Below, piece after piece: positions 19,608 to 34,300 of a DNA stretch of 64,000 nt. Made by a program: the position numbers and the translations under genes. This DNA is from Crossaster papposus (lineage: Eukaryota > Echinodermata > Asteroidea > Velatida > Solasteridae), in NCBI GenBank assembly GCA_037893245.1, contig JBAIAA010000413.1:1-64000 (forward strand), read 5' to 3'. Numbering within the stretch: position 1 is the stretch's first letter; each line of letters starts with the position of its first letter. Below the pieces are notes generated by a model. The model made no database searches and had not been told where the DNA came from. It saw only the letters and a program-made list of their open reading frames with translations.

Positions 19608-22600
19608 AACACACGCGTTTCAAATTCGCCATAGGTTTGTGCACACAATCCCCGCCCACAAATAAGGGCATGAAGGAAGGTATGCCCCGGGAAGGGGCTG
19701 GGTGTTAGGAGATAGAGGGGGGCCTCCAGGAATGGCAAAATTAGCAATTTGACCTGGGGCATGCTTTGTTAGTATTTTATTTCGATTTTCTGAAAATGTT
19801 AACGTTAACACACGCGTTTCAAATTCGCCATAGGTTTGTGCACACAATCCCCGACCACAAATAAGGGCATGAAGGAAAGCATGCCCCGGGAAGGGGCTGG
19901 GTGTTAGGAGATAGAGGGGGGCCTCCAGGAATGGCAAAATTAGCAATTTGACCCGGGGCATGCTTTGTTAGTATTTTATTTCGATTTTCTGAAAATGTTA
20001 ACGTTAACACACGCGTTTCAAATTCGCCATAGGTTTGTGCACACAATCACCGCCCACAAATAAGGGCATGAAGGAAAGCATGCCCCGGGAAGGGGCTGGG
20101 TGTTAGGAGATAGAGGGGGGCCTCCAGGAATGGCAAAATTATCAATTTGACCCGGGGCATGCTTTGTTAGTATTTTATTTCGATTTTCTGAAAATTGTAA
20201 CGTTAACACACGCGTTTCAAATTCGCCATAGGTTTGTGCACACAATCCCCGCCCACAAATAAGGGCATGAAGGAAATCATGCCCCGGGAAGGGGCTGCGT
20301 GGTAGGAGATAGAGGGGGGCCTCCAGGAATGGCAACATTAGCAATTTGACCCTGGGCATGCTTTGTTAGTATTTTATTTCGATTTTCTGAAAATTGTAAC
20401 GTTAACACACGCGTTTCAAATTCGCCATAGGTTTGTGCACACAATCCCCGCCCACAAATAAGGGCATGAAGGAAATCATGCCCCGGGAAGGGGCTGCGTG
20501 GTAGGAGATAGAGGGGGGCCTCCAGGAATGGCAACATTAGCAATTTGACCCTGGGCATGCTTTGTTAGTATTTTATTTCGATTTTCTGAAAATTGTAACG
20601 TTAACACACGCGTTTCAAATTCGCCATAGGTTTGTGCACACAATCCCCGCCCACAAATAAGGGCATGAAGGAAAGCATGTCCCGTGAAGGGGCTGGGTGT
20701 TAGGAGATAGAGGGGGGCCTCCAGGAATGGCAACATTAGCAATTTGACCCGGGGCATGCTTTGTTAGTATTTTATTTCGATTTTCTGAAAATGTTAACGT
20801 TAACACACGCGTTTCAAATTCGCCATAGGTTTGTGCACACAATCCCCGCCCACAAATAAGGGCATGAAGGAAAGCATGCCCCGGGAAGGGGCTGGGTGTT
20901 AGGGGATAGAGGGGGGCCTCCAGGAATGGCAAAATTAGCAATTTGACCCGGGGCATGCTTTGTTAGTATTTTATTTCGATTTTCTGAAAAATGTAACGTT
21001 AACACACGCGTTTCAAATTCGCCATAGGTTTGTGCACACAATCCCCGCCCACAAATAAGGGCATGAAGGAAAGCATGCCCCGGGAAGGGGCTGGGTGTTA
21101 GGAGATAAAGGGGGGCCTCCAGGAATGGCAAAATTAGCAATTTGACCCGGGGCATGCTTTGTTAGTATTTTATTTCGATTTTCTGAAAATTTTAACGTTA
21201 ACACACGCGTTTCAAATTCGCCATAGGTTTGTGCACACAATCCCCGCCCACAAATAAGGGCATGAAGGAAAGCATGCCCCGGGAAGGGGCTGGGTGTTAG
21301 GAGATAGAGGGGGGCCTCCAGGAATGGCAAAATTAGCAATTTGACCCGGGGCATGCTTTGTTAGTATTTTATTTCGATTTTCTGAAAATGTTTACGTTAA
21401 CACACGCGTTTCAAATTCGCCATAGGTTTGTGCACACAATCCCCGCTCACAAATAAGGGCATGAAGGAAGGTATGCCCCGGGAAGGGGCTGGGTGTTAGG
21501 AGATAGAGGGGGGCCTCCAGGAATGGCAAAATTAGCAATTTGACATGGGGCATGCTTTGTTAGTATTTTATTTCGATTTTCTGAACATTTTAACGTTAAC
21601 ACACGCGTTTCAAATTCGCCATAGGTTTGTGCACACAATCCCCGCCCACAAATAAGGGCATGAAGGAAAGCATGCCCCGGGAAGGGGCTGGGTGTTAGGA
21701 GATAGAGGGGGGCCTCCAGGAATGGCAAAATTAGCAATTTGACCCGGGGCATGCTTTGTTAGTATTTTATTTCGATTTTCTGAAAATGTTTACGTTAACA
21801 CACGCGTTTCAAATTCGCCATAGGTTTGTGCACACAATCCCCGCCCACAAATAAGGGCATGAAGGAAGGTATGCCCCGGGAAGGGGCTGGGTGTTAGGAG
21901 ATAGAGGGGGGCCTCCAGGAATGGCAAAATTAGCAATTTGACCTGGGGCATGCTTTGTTAGTATTTTATTTCGATTTTCTGAAAATGTTAACGTTAACAC
22001 ACGCGTTTCAAATTCGCCATAGGTTTGTGCACACAATCCCCGACCACAAATAAGGGCATGAAGGAAAGCATGCCCCGGGAAGGGGCTGGGTGTTAGGAGA
22101 TAGAGGGGGGCCTCCAGGAATGGCAAAATTAGCAATTTGACCCGGGGCATGCTTTGTTAGTATTTTATTTCGATTTTCTGAAAATTTTAACGTTAACACA
22201 CGCGTTTCAAATTCGCCATAGGTTTGTGCACACAATCACCGCCCACAAATAAGGGCATGAAGGAAAGCATGCCCCGGGAAGGGGCTGGGTGTTAGGAGAT
22301 AGAGGGGGGCCTCCAGGAATGGCAAAATTATCAATTTGACCCGGGGCATGCTTTGTTAGTATTTTATTTCGATTTTCTGAAAATTGTAACGTTAACACAC
22401 GCGTTTCAAATTCGCCATAGGTTTGTGCACACAATCCCCGCCCACAAATAAGGGCATGAAGGAAATCATGCCCCGGGAAGGGGCTGCGTGGTAGGAGATA
22501 GAGGGGGGCCTCCAGGAATGGCAACATTAGCAATTTGACCCTGGGCATGCTTTGTTAGTATTTTATTTCGATTTTCTGAAAATTGTAACGTTAACACACG

Positions 22601-22791
22601 CGTTTCAAATTCGCCATAGGTTTGTGCACACAATCCCCGCCCACAAATAAGGGCATGAAGGAAATCATGCCCCGGGAAGGGGCTGCGTGGTAGGAGATAG
22701 AGGGGGGCCTCCAGGAATGGCAACATTAGCAATTTGACCCTGGGCATGCTTTGTTAGTATTTTATTTCGATTTTCTGAAAATTGTAACGTT
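19608..22791 (+). repeat. 11-mer-spaced repeat (2189 bp) at the domain edge
   Basis: Monomers 19608-20596 recur at 21797-22785, offset 2189 = 11 x 199. Shared variants include GGAAGGTATGCC, GACCTGGGG, CCGACCACAAAT, AATCACCGCC and TTATCAATTTG. Each copy ends with two adjacent, apparently identical monomers of the AAATCATG / CTGCGTGG / CAACATT / CCCTGGG haplotype. The intervening 20.6-21.8 kb monomers are consensus-like with CCCCGTG and TTTACG variants. Confidence 0.85.
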
Positions 22792-25700
22792 AACACACGC
22801 GTTTCAAATTCGCCATAGGTTTGTGCACACAATCCCCGCCCACAAATAAGGGCATGAAGGAAAGCATGCCCCGGGAAGGGGCTGGGTGTTAGGAGATAGA
22901 GGGGGGCCTCCAGGAATGGCAAAATTAGCAATTTGACCCGGGGCATGCTTTGTTAGTATTTTATTTCGATTTTCTGAAAATGTTAACGTTAACACACGCG
23001 TTTCAAATTCGCCATAGGTTTGTGCACACAATCCCCGCCCACAAATAAGGGCATGAAGGAAAGCATACCCCGGGAAGGGGCTGGGTGTTAGGAGATAGAG
23101 GGGGGCCTCCAGGAATGGCAAAATTAGCAATTTGACCCGGGGCATGCTTCGTTAGTATTTTATTTCGATTTTCTGAAAATGTTAACGTTAACACACGCGT
23201 TTCAAATTCGCCATAGGTTTGTGCAAACAAGCCCCGCCCACAAATAAGGGCATGAAGGAAAGCATGCCCCGGGAAGAGGCTGGGTGTTAGGAGATAAAGG
23301 GGGGCCTCCAGGAATGGCAAAATTAGCAATTTGACCCGGGGCATGCTTTGTTAGTATTTTATTTCGATTTTCTGAAAATGTTAACGTTAACGCACGCGTT
23401 TCAAATTCGCCATAGGTTTGTGCACACAATCACCGCCCACAAATAAGGGCATGAAGGAAAGCATGCCCCGGGAAGGGGCTGGGTGTTAGGAGATAGAGGG
23501 GGGCCTCCAGGAATGGCAAAATTAGCAATTTGACCCGGGGCATGCTTTGTTAGTATTTTATTTCGATTTTCTGAAAATTGTAACGTTAACACACGCGTTT
23601 CAAATTCGCCATAGGTTTGTGCACACAATACCCGCCCACAAATAAGGGCATGAAGGAAATCCTGCCCCGGGAAGGGGCTGCGTGGTAGGAGATAGAGGGG
23701 GGCCTCCAGGAATGGCAAAATTAGCAATTTGACCCTGGGCATGCTTTGTTAGTATTTTATTTCGATTTTCTGAAAATTGTAACGTTAACAAACGCGTTTC
23801 AAATTCGCCATAGGTTTGTGCACACAATCCCCGCCCACAAATAAGGGCATGAAGGAAAGCATGCCCCGGGAAGGGGCTGGGTGTTAGGAGATAGAGGGGG
23901 GCCTCCAGGAATGGCAAAATTAGCAATTTGACCCGGGGCATGCTTTGTTAGTATTTTATTTCGATTTTCTGAAAATATTAACGTTAACACACGCGTTTCA
24001 AATTCGTCATAGGTTTGTGCACACAATCCCCGCCCACAAATAAGGGCATGAAGGAAAGCATGCCCCGAGAAGGGGCTGGGTGTTAGGAGATAGAGGGGGG
24101 CCTCCAGGAATGGCAAAATTAGCAATTTGACCCGGGGCCTGCTTTGTTAGTATTTTATTTCGATTTTCTGAAAATGTTAACGTTAACACACGCGTTTCAA
24201 ATTCGCCATAGGTTTGTGCACACAATCCCCGCCCACAAATAAGGGCATGAAGGAAAGCATACCCCGGGAAGGGGCTGGGTGTTAGGAGATAGAGGGGGGC
24301 CTCCAGGAATGGCAAAATTAGCAATTTGACCCGGGGCATGCTTTGTTAGTATTTTATTTCGATTTTCTGAAAATGTTAACGTTAACACACGCGTTTCAAA
24401 TTCGCCATAGGTTTGTGCAAACAATCCCCGCCCACAAATAAGGGCATGAAGGAAAGCATGCCCCGGGAAGAGGCTGGGTGTTAGGAGATAGAGGGGGGCC
24501 TCCAGGAATGGCAACATTAGCAATTTGACCCGGGGCATGCTTTGTTAGTATTTTATTTCGATTTTCTGAAAATGTTAACGTTAACGCACGCGTTTCAAAT
24601 TCGCCATAGGTTTGTGCACACAATCACCGCCCACAAATAAGGGCATGAAGGAAAGCATGCCCCGGGAAGGGGCTGGGTGTTAGGAGATAGAGGGGGGCCT
24701 CCAGGAATGGCAAAATTAGCAATTTGACCCGGGGCATGCTTTGTTAGTATTTTATTTCGATTTTCTGAAAATGTTAACGTTAACACACGCGTTTCAAATT
24801 CGCCATAGGTTTGTGCACACAATCACCGCCCACAAATAAGGGCATGAAGGAAAGCATGCCCCGGGAAGGGGCTGGGTGTTAGGAGATAGAGGGGGGCCTC
24901 CAGGAATGGCAAAATTAGCAATTTGACCCGGGGCATGCTTTGTTAGTATTTTATTTCGATTTTCTGACAATTTTAACGTTAACACACGCGTTTCAAATTC
25001 GCCATAGGTTTGTGCACACAATCCCCGCCCACAAATAAGGGCATGAAGGAAATCATGCCCCGGTAAGGGGCTGCGTGGTAGGAGATAGAGGGGGGCCTCC
25101 AGGAATGGCAAAATTAGCAATTTGACCCTGGGCATGCTTTGTTAGTATTTTATTTCGATTTTCTGAAAATTGTAACGTTAACACACGCGTTTCAAATTCG
25201 CCATAGGTTTGTGCACACAATCCCCGCCCACAAATAAGGGCATGAAGGAAAGCATGCCCCGGGAAGGGGCTGGGTGTTAGGAGATAGAGGGGGGCCTCCA
25301 GGAATGGCAAAATTAGCAATTTGACCCGGGGCATGCTTTGTTAGTATTTTATTTCGATTTTCTGAAAATGTTAACGTTAACACACGCGTTTCAAATTCGC
25401 CATAGGTTTGTGCAAACAATCCCCGCCCACAAATAAGGGCATGAAGGAAAGCATGCCCCGGGAAGAGGCTGGGTGTTAGGAGATAGAGGGGGGCCTCCAG
25501 GAATGGCAAAATTAGCAATTTGACCCGGGGCATGCTTTGTTAGTATTTTATTTCGATTTTCTGAAAATGTTAACGTTAACAAACGCGTTTCAAATTCGCC
25601 ATAGGTTTGTGCACACAATCACCGCCCACAAATAAGGGCATGAAGGAAAGCATGCCCCGGGAAGGGGCTGGGTGTTAGGAGATAGAGGGGGGCCTCCAGG

Positions 25701-27766
25701 AATGGCAAAATTAGCAATTTGACCCGGGGCATGCTTTGTTAGTATTTTATTTCGATTTTCTGAAAATGTTAACGTTAACACACGCGTTTCAAATTCGCCA
25801 TAGGTTTGTGCACACAATCACCGCCCACAAATAAGGGCATGAAGGAAAGCATGCCCCGGGAAGAGGCTGGGTGTTAGGAGATAGAGGGGGGCCTCCAGGA
25901 ATGGCAAAATTAGCAATTTGACCCGGGGCATGCTTTGTTAGTATTTTATTTCGATTTTCTGACAATTTTAACGTTAACACACGCGTTTCAAATTCGCCAT
26001 AGGTTTGTGCACACAATCCCCGACCACAAATAAGGGCATGAAGGAAAGCATGCCCCGGGAAGGGGCTGGGTGTTAGGAGATAGAGGGGGGCCTCCAGGAA
26101 TGGCAAAATTAGCAATTTGACCCGGGGCATGCTTTGTTAGTATTTTATTTCGATTTTCTGAAAATGTTAACGTTAACACACGCGTTTCAAATTCGCCATA
26201 GGTTTGTGCACACAATCACCGCCCACAAATAAGGGCATGAAGGAAAGCATGCCCCGGGAAGGGGCTGGGTGTTAGGAGATAGAGGGGGGCCTCCAGGAAT
26301 GGCAAAATTATCAATTTGACCCGGGGCATGCTTTGTTAGTATTTTATTTCGATTTTCTGAAAATTGTAACGTTAACACACGCGTTTCAAATTCGCCATAG
26401 GTTTGTGCACACAATCCCCGCCCACAAATAAGGGCATGAAGGAAATCATGCCCCGGGAAGGGGCTGCGTGGTAGGAGATAGAGGGGGGCCTCCAGGAATG
26501 GCAACATTAGCAATTTGACCCTGGGCATGCTTTGTTAGTATTTTATTTCGATTTTCTGAAAATTGTAACGTTAACACACGCGTTTCAAATTCGCCATAGG
26601 TTTGTGCACACAATCCCCGCCCACAAATAAGGGCATGAAGGAAATCATGCCCTGGGAAGGGGCTGCGTGGTAGGAGATAGAGGGGGGCCTCCAGGAATGG
26701 CAACATTAGCAATTTGACCCTGGGCATGCTTTGTTAGTATTTTATTTCGATTTTCTGAAAATTGTAACGTTAACACACGCGTTTCAAATTCGCCATAGGT
26801 TTGTGCACACAATCCCCGCCCACAAATAAGGGCATGAAGGAAAGCATGCCCCGGGAAGGGGCTGGGTGTTAGGAGATAGAGGGGGGCCTCCAGGAATGGC
26901 AAAATTAGCAATTTGACCCGGGGCATGCTTTGTTAGTATTTTATTTCGATTTTCTGAAAATGTTAACGTTAACACACGCGTTTCAAATTCGCCATAGGTT
27001 TGTGCACACAATCCCCGCCCACAAATAAGGGCATGAAGGAAAGCATACCCCGGGAAGGGGCTAGGTGTTAGGAGATAGAGGGGGGCCTCCAGGAATGGCA
27101 AAATTAGCAATTTGACCCGGGGCATGCTTCGTTAGTATTTTATTTCGATTTTCTGAAAATGTTAACGTTAACACACGCGTTTCAAATTCGCCATAGGTTT
27201 GTGCAAACAAGCCCCGCCCACAAATAAGGGCATGAAGGAAAGCATGCCCCGGGAAGAGGCTGGGTGTTAGGAGATAAAGGGGGGCCTCCAGGAATGGCAA
27301 AATTAGCAATTTGACCCGGGGCATGCTTTGTTAGTATTTTATTTCGATTTTCTGAAAATGTTAACGTTAACGCACGCGTTTCAAATTCGCCATAGGTTTG
27401 TGCACACAATCACCGCCCACAAATAAGGGCATGAAGGAAAGCATGCCCCGGGAAGGGGCTGGGTGTTAGGAGATAGAGGGGGGCCTCCAGGAATGGCAAA
27501 ATTAGCAATTTGACCCGGGGCATGCTTTGTTAGTATTTTATTTCGATTTTCTGAAAATATTAACGTTAACACACGCGTTTCAAATTCGCCATAGGTTTGT
27601 GCACACAATCCCCGCCCACAAATAAGGGCATGAAGGAAAGCATGCCCCGGGAAGGGGCTGCGTGGTAGGAGATAGAGGGGGGGCTCCAGGAATGGCAAAA
27701 TTAGCAATTTGACCCTGGGCATGCTTTGTTAGTATTTTATTTCGATTTTCTGAAAATTGTAACGTT
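21996..27766 (+). repeat. 20-monomer-offset HOR (3980 bp)
   Basis: Nine monomers at 21996-23786 recur at 25976-27766, offset 3980. Shared private variants are GCTTCGTTA (near 23150 and 27130), CAAACAAGCC (near 23230 and 27210), GATAAAGG (near 23295 and 27275) and TAACGCACG (near 23389 and 27370). Between them, 23787-25975 holds further copies, at offsets 1194 and 995, of the three-monomer cassette GCATACC / GTGCAAACA / TAACGCACG. Confidence 0.85.
24782..25179 (+). repeat. GACAATTTT / CCGGTAAGG two-monomer cassette, first copy
   Basis: A CACCGCC monomer with tail GACAATTTT, followed by an AAATCATG monomer with CCCCGGTAAGG. The pair recurs at about 27966, 30951, 34533 and 44283, at offsets that are multiples of 199. 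It is a useful landmark for aligning the mosaic HORs of the 20-45 kb region. Confidence 0.8.
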
Positions 27767-30700
27767 AACACACGCGTTTCAAATTCGCCATAGGTTTGTG
27801 CACACAATCACCGCCCACAAATAAGGGCATGAAGGAAAGCATGCCCCGGGAAGGGGCTGGGTGTTAGGAGATAGAGGGGGGCCTCCAGGAATGGCAAAAT
27901 TAGCAATTTGACCCGGGGCATGCTTTGTTAGTATTTTATTTCGATTTTCTGAAAATGTTAACGTTAACACACGCGTTTAAAATTCGCCATAGGTTTGTGC
28001 ACACAATCACCGCCCACAAATAAGGGCATGAAGGAAAGCATGCCCCGGGAAGGGGCTGGGTGTTAGGAGATAGAGGGGGGCCTCCAGAAATGGCAAAATT
28101 AGCAATTTGACCCGGGGCATGCTTTGTTAGTATTTTATTTCGATTTTCTGACAATTTTAACGTTAACACACGCGTTTCAAATTCGCCATAGGTTTGTGCA
28201 CACAATCCCCGCCCACAAATAAGGGCATGAAGGAAATCATGCCCCGGTAAGGGGCTGCGTGGTAGGAGATAGAGGGGGGCCTCCAGGAATGGCAAAATTA
28301 GCAATTTGACCCTGGGCATGCTTTGTTAGTATTTTATTTCGATTTTCTGAAAATTGTAACGTTAACACACGCGTTTCAAATTCGCCATAGGTTTGTGCAC
28401 ACAATCCCCGCCCACAAATAAGGGCATGAAGGAAAGCATGCCCCGGGAAGGGGCTGGGTGTTAGGAGATAGAGGGGGGCCTCCAAGAATGGCAAAATTAG
28501 CAATTTGACCCGGGGCATGCTTTGTTAGTATTTTATTTCGATTTTCTGAAAATATTAACGTTAAAACACGCGTTTCAAATTCGCCATAGGTTTGTGCACA
28601 CAATCCCCGCCCACAAATAAGGGCATGAAGGAAAGCATGCCCCGGGAAGGGGCTGGGTGTTAGGAGATAGAGGGGGGCCTCCAGGAATGGCAAAATTAGC
28701 AATTTGACCCGGGGCATGCTTTGTTAGTATTTTATTTCGATTTTCTGAAAATGTTAACGTTAACACACGCGTTTCAAATTCGCCATAGGTTTGTGCACAC
28801 AATCACCGCCCACAAATAAGGGCATGAAGGAAAGCATGCCCCGGGAAGGGGCTGGGTGTTAGGAGATAGAGGGGGGCCTCCAGGAATGGCAAAATTAGCA
28901 ATTTGACCCGGGGCATGCTTTGTTAGTATTTTATTTCGATTTTCTGAAAATTGTAACGTTAACACACGCGTTTCAAATTCGCCATAGGTTTGTGCACACA
29001 ATCACCGCCCACAAATAAGGGCATGAAGGAAATCATGCCCCGGGAAGGGGCTGGGTGTTAGGAGATAGAGGGGGGCCTCCAGGAATGGCAACATTAGCAA
29101 TTTGACCCTGGGCATGCTTTGTTAGTATTTTATTTCGATTTTCTGAAAATTGTAACGTTAACACACGCGTTTCAAATTCGCCATAGGTTTGTGCACACAA
29201 TCCCCGCCCACAAATAAGGGCATGAAGGAAATCATGCCCCGGGAAGGGGCTGCGTGGTAGGAGATAGAGGGGGGCCTCCAGGAATGGCAACATTAGCAAT
29301 TTGACCCTGGGCATGCTTTGTTAGTATTTTATTTCGATTTTCTGAAAATTGTAACGTTAACACACGCGTTTCAAATTCGCCATAGGTTTGTGCACACAAT
29401 CCCCGCCCACAAATAAGGGCATGAAGGAAAGCATGCCCCGGGAAGGGGCTGGGTGTTAGGAGATAGAGGGGGGCCTCCAGGAATGGCAAAATTAGCAATT
29501 TGACCCGGGGCATGCTTTGTTAGTATTTTATTTCGATTTTCTGAAAATGTTAACGTTAACACACGCGTTTCAAATTCGCCATAGGTTTGTGCACACAATC
29601 CCCGCCCACAAATAAGGGCATGAAGGAAAGCATACCCCGGGAAGGGGCTAGGTGTTAGGAGATAGAGGGGGGCCTCCAGGAATGGCAAAATTAGCAATTT
29701 GACCCGGGGCATGCTTCGTTAGTATTTTATTTCGATTTTCTGAAAATGTTAACGTTAACACACGCGTTTCAAATTCGCCATAGGTTTGTGCAAACAAGCC
29801 CCGCCCACAAATAAGGGCATGAAGGAAAGCATGCCCCGGGAAGAGGCTGGGTGTTAGGAGATAAAGGGGGGCCTCCAGGAATGGCAAAATTAGCAATTTG
29901 ACCCGGGGCATGCTTTGTTAGTATTTTATTTCGATTTTCTGAAAATGTTAACGTTAACGCACGCGTTTCAAATTCGCCATAGGTTTGTGCACACAATCAC
30001 CGCCCACAAATAAGGGCATGAAGGAAAGCATGCCCCGGGAAGGGGCTGGGTGTTAGGAGATAGAGGGGGGCCTCCAGGAATGGCAAAATTAGCAATTTGA
30101 CCCGGGGCATGCTTTGTTAGTATTTTATTTCGATTTTCTGAAAATATTAACGTTAAAACACGCGTTTCAAATTCGCCATAGGTTTGTGCAAACAAGCCCC
30201 GCCCACAAATAAGGGCATGAAGGAAAGCATGCCCCGGGAAGAGGCTGGGTGTTAGGAGATAAAGGGGGGCCTCCAGGAATGGCAAAATTAGCAATTTGAC
30301 CCGGGGCATGCTTTGTTAGTATTTTATTTCGATTTTCTGAAAATGTTAACGTTAACGCACGCGTTTCAAATTCGCCATAGGTTTGTGCACACAATCACCG
30401 CCCACAAATAAGGGCATGAAGGAAAGCATGCCCCGGGAAGGGGCTGGGTGTTCGGAGATAGAGGGGGGCCTCCAGGAATGGCAAAATTAGCAATTTGACC
30501 CGGGGCATGCTTTGTTAGTATTTTATTTCGATTTTCTGAAAATTGTAACGTTAACACACGCGTTTCAAATTCGCCATAGGTTTGTGCACACAATCCCCGC
30601 CCACAAATAAGGGCATGAAGGAAATCCTGCCCCGGGAAGGGGCTGCGTGGTAGGAGATAGAGGGGGGCCTCCAGGAATGGCAAAATTAGCAATTTGACCC

Positions 30701-31349
30701 TGGGCATGCTTTGTTAGTATTTTATTTCGATTTTCTGAAAATTGTAACGTTAACACACGCGTTTCAAATTCGCCATAGGTTTGTGCACACAATCACCGCC
30801 CACAAATAAGGGCATGAAAGAAAGCATGCCCCGGGAAGGGGCTGGGTGTTAGGAGATAGAGGGGGGCCTCCAGGAATGGCAAAATTAGCAATTTGACCCG
30901 GGGCATGCTTTGTTAGTATTTTATTTCGATTTTCTGAAAATGTTAACGTTAACACACGCGTTTAAAATTCGCCATAGGTTTGTGCACACAATCACCGCCC
31001 ACAAATAAGGGCATGAAGGAAAGCATGCCCCGGGAAGGGGCTGGGTGTTAGGAGATAGAGGGGGGCCTCCAGGAATGGCAAAATTAGCAATTTGACCCGG
31101 GGCATGCTTTGTTAGTATTTTATTTCGATTTTCTGACAATTTTAACGTTAACACACGCGTTTCAAATTCGCCATAGGTTTGTGCACACAATCCCCGCCCA
31201 CAAATAAGGGCATGAAGGAAATCATGCCCCGGTAAGGGGCTGCGTGGTAGGAGATAGAGGGGGGCCTCCAGGAATGGCAAAATTAGCAATTTGACCCTGG
31301 GCATGCTTTGTTAGTATTTTATTTCGATTTTCTGAAAATTGTAACGTTA
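27767..31349 (+). repeat. 15-monomer-offset HOR (2985 bp)
   Basis: Monomers 27767-28364 recur at 30752-31349. Shared variants include TTTAAAATTCG (near 27978 and 30963), the GACAATTTT tail and CCGGTAAGG. A partly overlapping match, 28563-29955 against 31747-33139, has offset 3184 (16 x 199). Two overlapping offsets in one stretch show that whole monomers were gained or lost between the copies. Confidence 0.8.
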
Positions 31350-34300
31350 ACACACGCGTTTCAAATTCGCCATAGGTTTGTGCACACAATCCCCGCCCAC
31401 AAATAAGGGCATGAAGGAAAGCATGCCCCGGGAAGGGGCTGGGTGTTAGGAGATAGAGGGGGGCCTCTAGGAATGGCAAAATTAGCAATTTGACCCGGGG
31501 CATGCTTTGTTAGTATTTTATTTCGATTTTCTGAACATTTTAACGTTAACACACGCGTTTCAAATTCGCCATAGGTTTGTGCACACAATCCCCGCCCACA
31601 AATAAGGGCATGAAGGAAAGCATGCCCCGGGAAGGGGCTGGGTGTTAGGAGATAGAGGGGGGCCTCCAGGAATGGCAAAATTAGCAATTTGACCCGGGGC
31701 ATGCTTTGTTAGTATTTTATTTCGATTTTCTGAAAATATTAACGTTAAAACACGCGTTTCAAATTCGCCATAGGTTTGTGCACACAATCCCCGCCCACAA
31801 ATAAGGGCATGAAGGAAAGCATGCCCCGGGAAGGGGCTGGGTGTTAGGAGATAGAGGGGGGCCTCCAGGAATGGCAAAATTAGCAATTTGACCCGGGGCA
31901 TGCTTTGTTAGTATTTTATTTCGATTTTCTGAAAATGTTAACGTTAACACACGCGTTTCAAATTCGCCATAGGTTTGTGCACACAATCACCGCCCACAAA
32001 TAAGGGCATGAAGGAAAGCATGCCCCGGGAAGGGGCTGGGTGTTAGGAGATAGAGGGGGGCCTCCAGGAATGGCAAAATTAGCAATTTGACCCGGGGCAT
32101 GCTTTGTTAGTATTTTATTTCGATTTTCTGAAAATTGTAACGTTAACACACGCGTTTCAAATTCGCCATAGGTTTGTGCACACAATCACCGCCCACAAAT
32201 AAGGGCATGAAGGAAATCATGCCCCGGGAAGGGGCTGGGTGTTAGGAGATAGAGGGGGGCCTCCAGGAATGGCAACATTAGCAATTTGACCCTGGGCATG
32301 CTTTGTTAGTATTTTATTTCGATTTTCTGAAAATTGTAACGTTAACACACGCGTTTCAAATTCGCCATAGGTTTGTGCACACAATCCCCGCCCACAAATA
32401 AGGGCATGAAGGAAATCATGCCCCGGGAAGGGGCTGCGTGGTAGGAGATAGAGGGGGGCCTCCAGGAATGGCAACATTAGCAATTTGACCCTGGGCATGC
32501 TTTGTTAGTATTTTATTTCGATTTTCTGAAAATTGTAACGTTAACACACGCGTTTCAAATTCGCCATAGGTTTGTGCACACAATCCCCGCCCACAAATAA
32601 GGGCATGAAGGAAAGCATGCCCCGGGAAGGGGCTGGGTGTTAGGAGATAGAGGGGGGCCTCCAGGAATGGCAAAATTAGCAATTTGACCCGGGGCATGCT
32701 TTGTTAGTATTTTATTTCGATTTTCTGAAAATGTTAACGTTAACACACGCGTTTCAAATTCGCCATAGGTTTGTGCACACAATCCCCGCCCACAAATAAG
32801 GGCATGAAGGAAAGCATACCCCGGGAAGGGGCTAGGTGTTAGGAGATAGAGGGGGGCCTCCAGGAATGGCAAAATTAGCAATTTGACCCGGGGCATGCTT
32901 CGTTAGTATTTTATTTCGATTTTCTGAAAATGTTAACGTTAACACACGCGTTTCAAATTCGCCATAGGTTTGTGCAAACAAGCCCCGCCCACAAATAAGG
33001 GCATGAAGGAAAGCATGCCCCGGGAAGAGGCTGGGTGTGAGGAGATAAAGGGGGGCCTCCAGGAATGGCAAAATTAGCAATTTGACCCGGGGCATGCTTT
33101 GTTAGTATTTTATTTCGATTTTCTGAAAATGTTAACGTTAACGCACGCGTTTCAAATTCGCCATAGGTTTGTGCACACAATCACCGCCCACAAATAAGGG
33201 CATGAAGGAAAGCATGCCCCGGGAAGGGGCTGGGTGTTAGGAGATAGAGGGGGGCCTCCAGGAATGGCAAAATTAGCAATTTGACCCGGGGCATGCTTTG
33301 TTAGTATTTTATTTCGATTTTCTGAAAATTGTAACGTTAACACACGCGTTTCAAATTCGCCATAGGTTTGTGCACACAATCCCCGCCCACAAATAAGGGC
33401 ATGAAGGAAATCCTGCCCCGGGAAGGGGCTGCGTGGTAGGAGATAGAGGGGGGCCTCCAGGAATGGCAAAATTAGCAATTTGACCCTGGGCATGCTTTGT
33501 TAGTATTTTATTTCGATTTTCTGAAAATTGTAACGTTAACACACGCGTTTCAAATTCGCCATAGGTTTGTGCACACAATCCCCGCCCACAAATAAGGGCA
33601 TGACGGAAAGCATGCCCCGGGAAGGGGCTGGGTGTTAGGAGATAGAGGGGGGCCTCCAGGAATGGCAAAATTAGCAATTTGACCCGGGGCATGCTTTGTT
33701 AGTATTTTATTTCGATTTTCTGAAAATATTAACGTTAACACACGCGTTTCAAATTCGCCATAGGTTTGTGCACACAATCCCCGCCCACAAATAAGGGCAT
33801 GAAGGAAAGCATGCCCCGAGAAGGGGCTGGGTGTTAGGAGATAGAGGGGGGCCTCCAGGAATGGCAAAATTAGCAATTTGACCCGGGGCATGCTTTGTTA
33901 GTATTTTATTTCGATTTTCTGAAAATGTTAACGTTAACACACGCGTTTCAAATTCGCCATAGGTTTGTGCACACAATCCCCGCCCACAAATAAGGGCATG
34001 AAGGAAAGCATACCCCGGGAAGGGGCTGGGTGTTAGGAGATAGAGGGGGGCCTCCAGGAATGGCAAAATTAGCAATTTGACCCGGGGCATGCTTTGTTAG
34101 TATTTTATTTCGATTTTCTGAAAATGTTAACGTTAACACACGCGTTTCAAATTCGCCATAGGTTTGTGCAAACAATCCCCGCCCACAAATAAGGGCATGA
34201 AGGAAAGCATGCCCCGGGAAGAGGCTGGGTGTTAGGAGATAGAGGGGGGCCTCCAGGAATGGCAAAATTAGCAATTTGACCCTGGGCATGCTTTGTTAGT

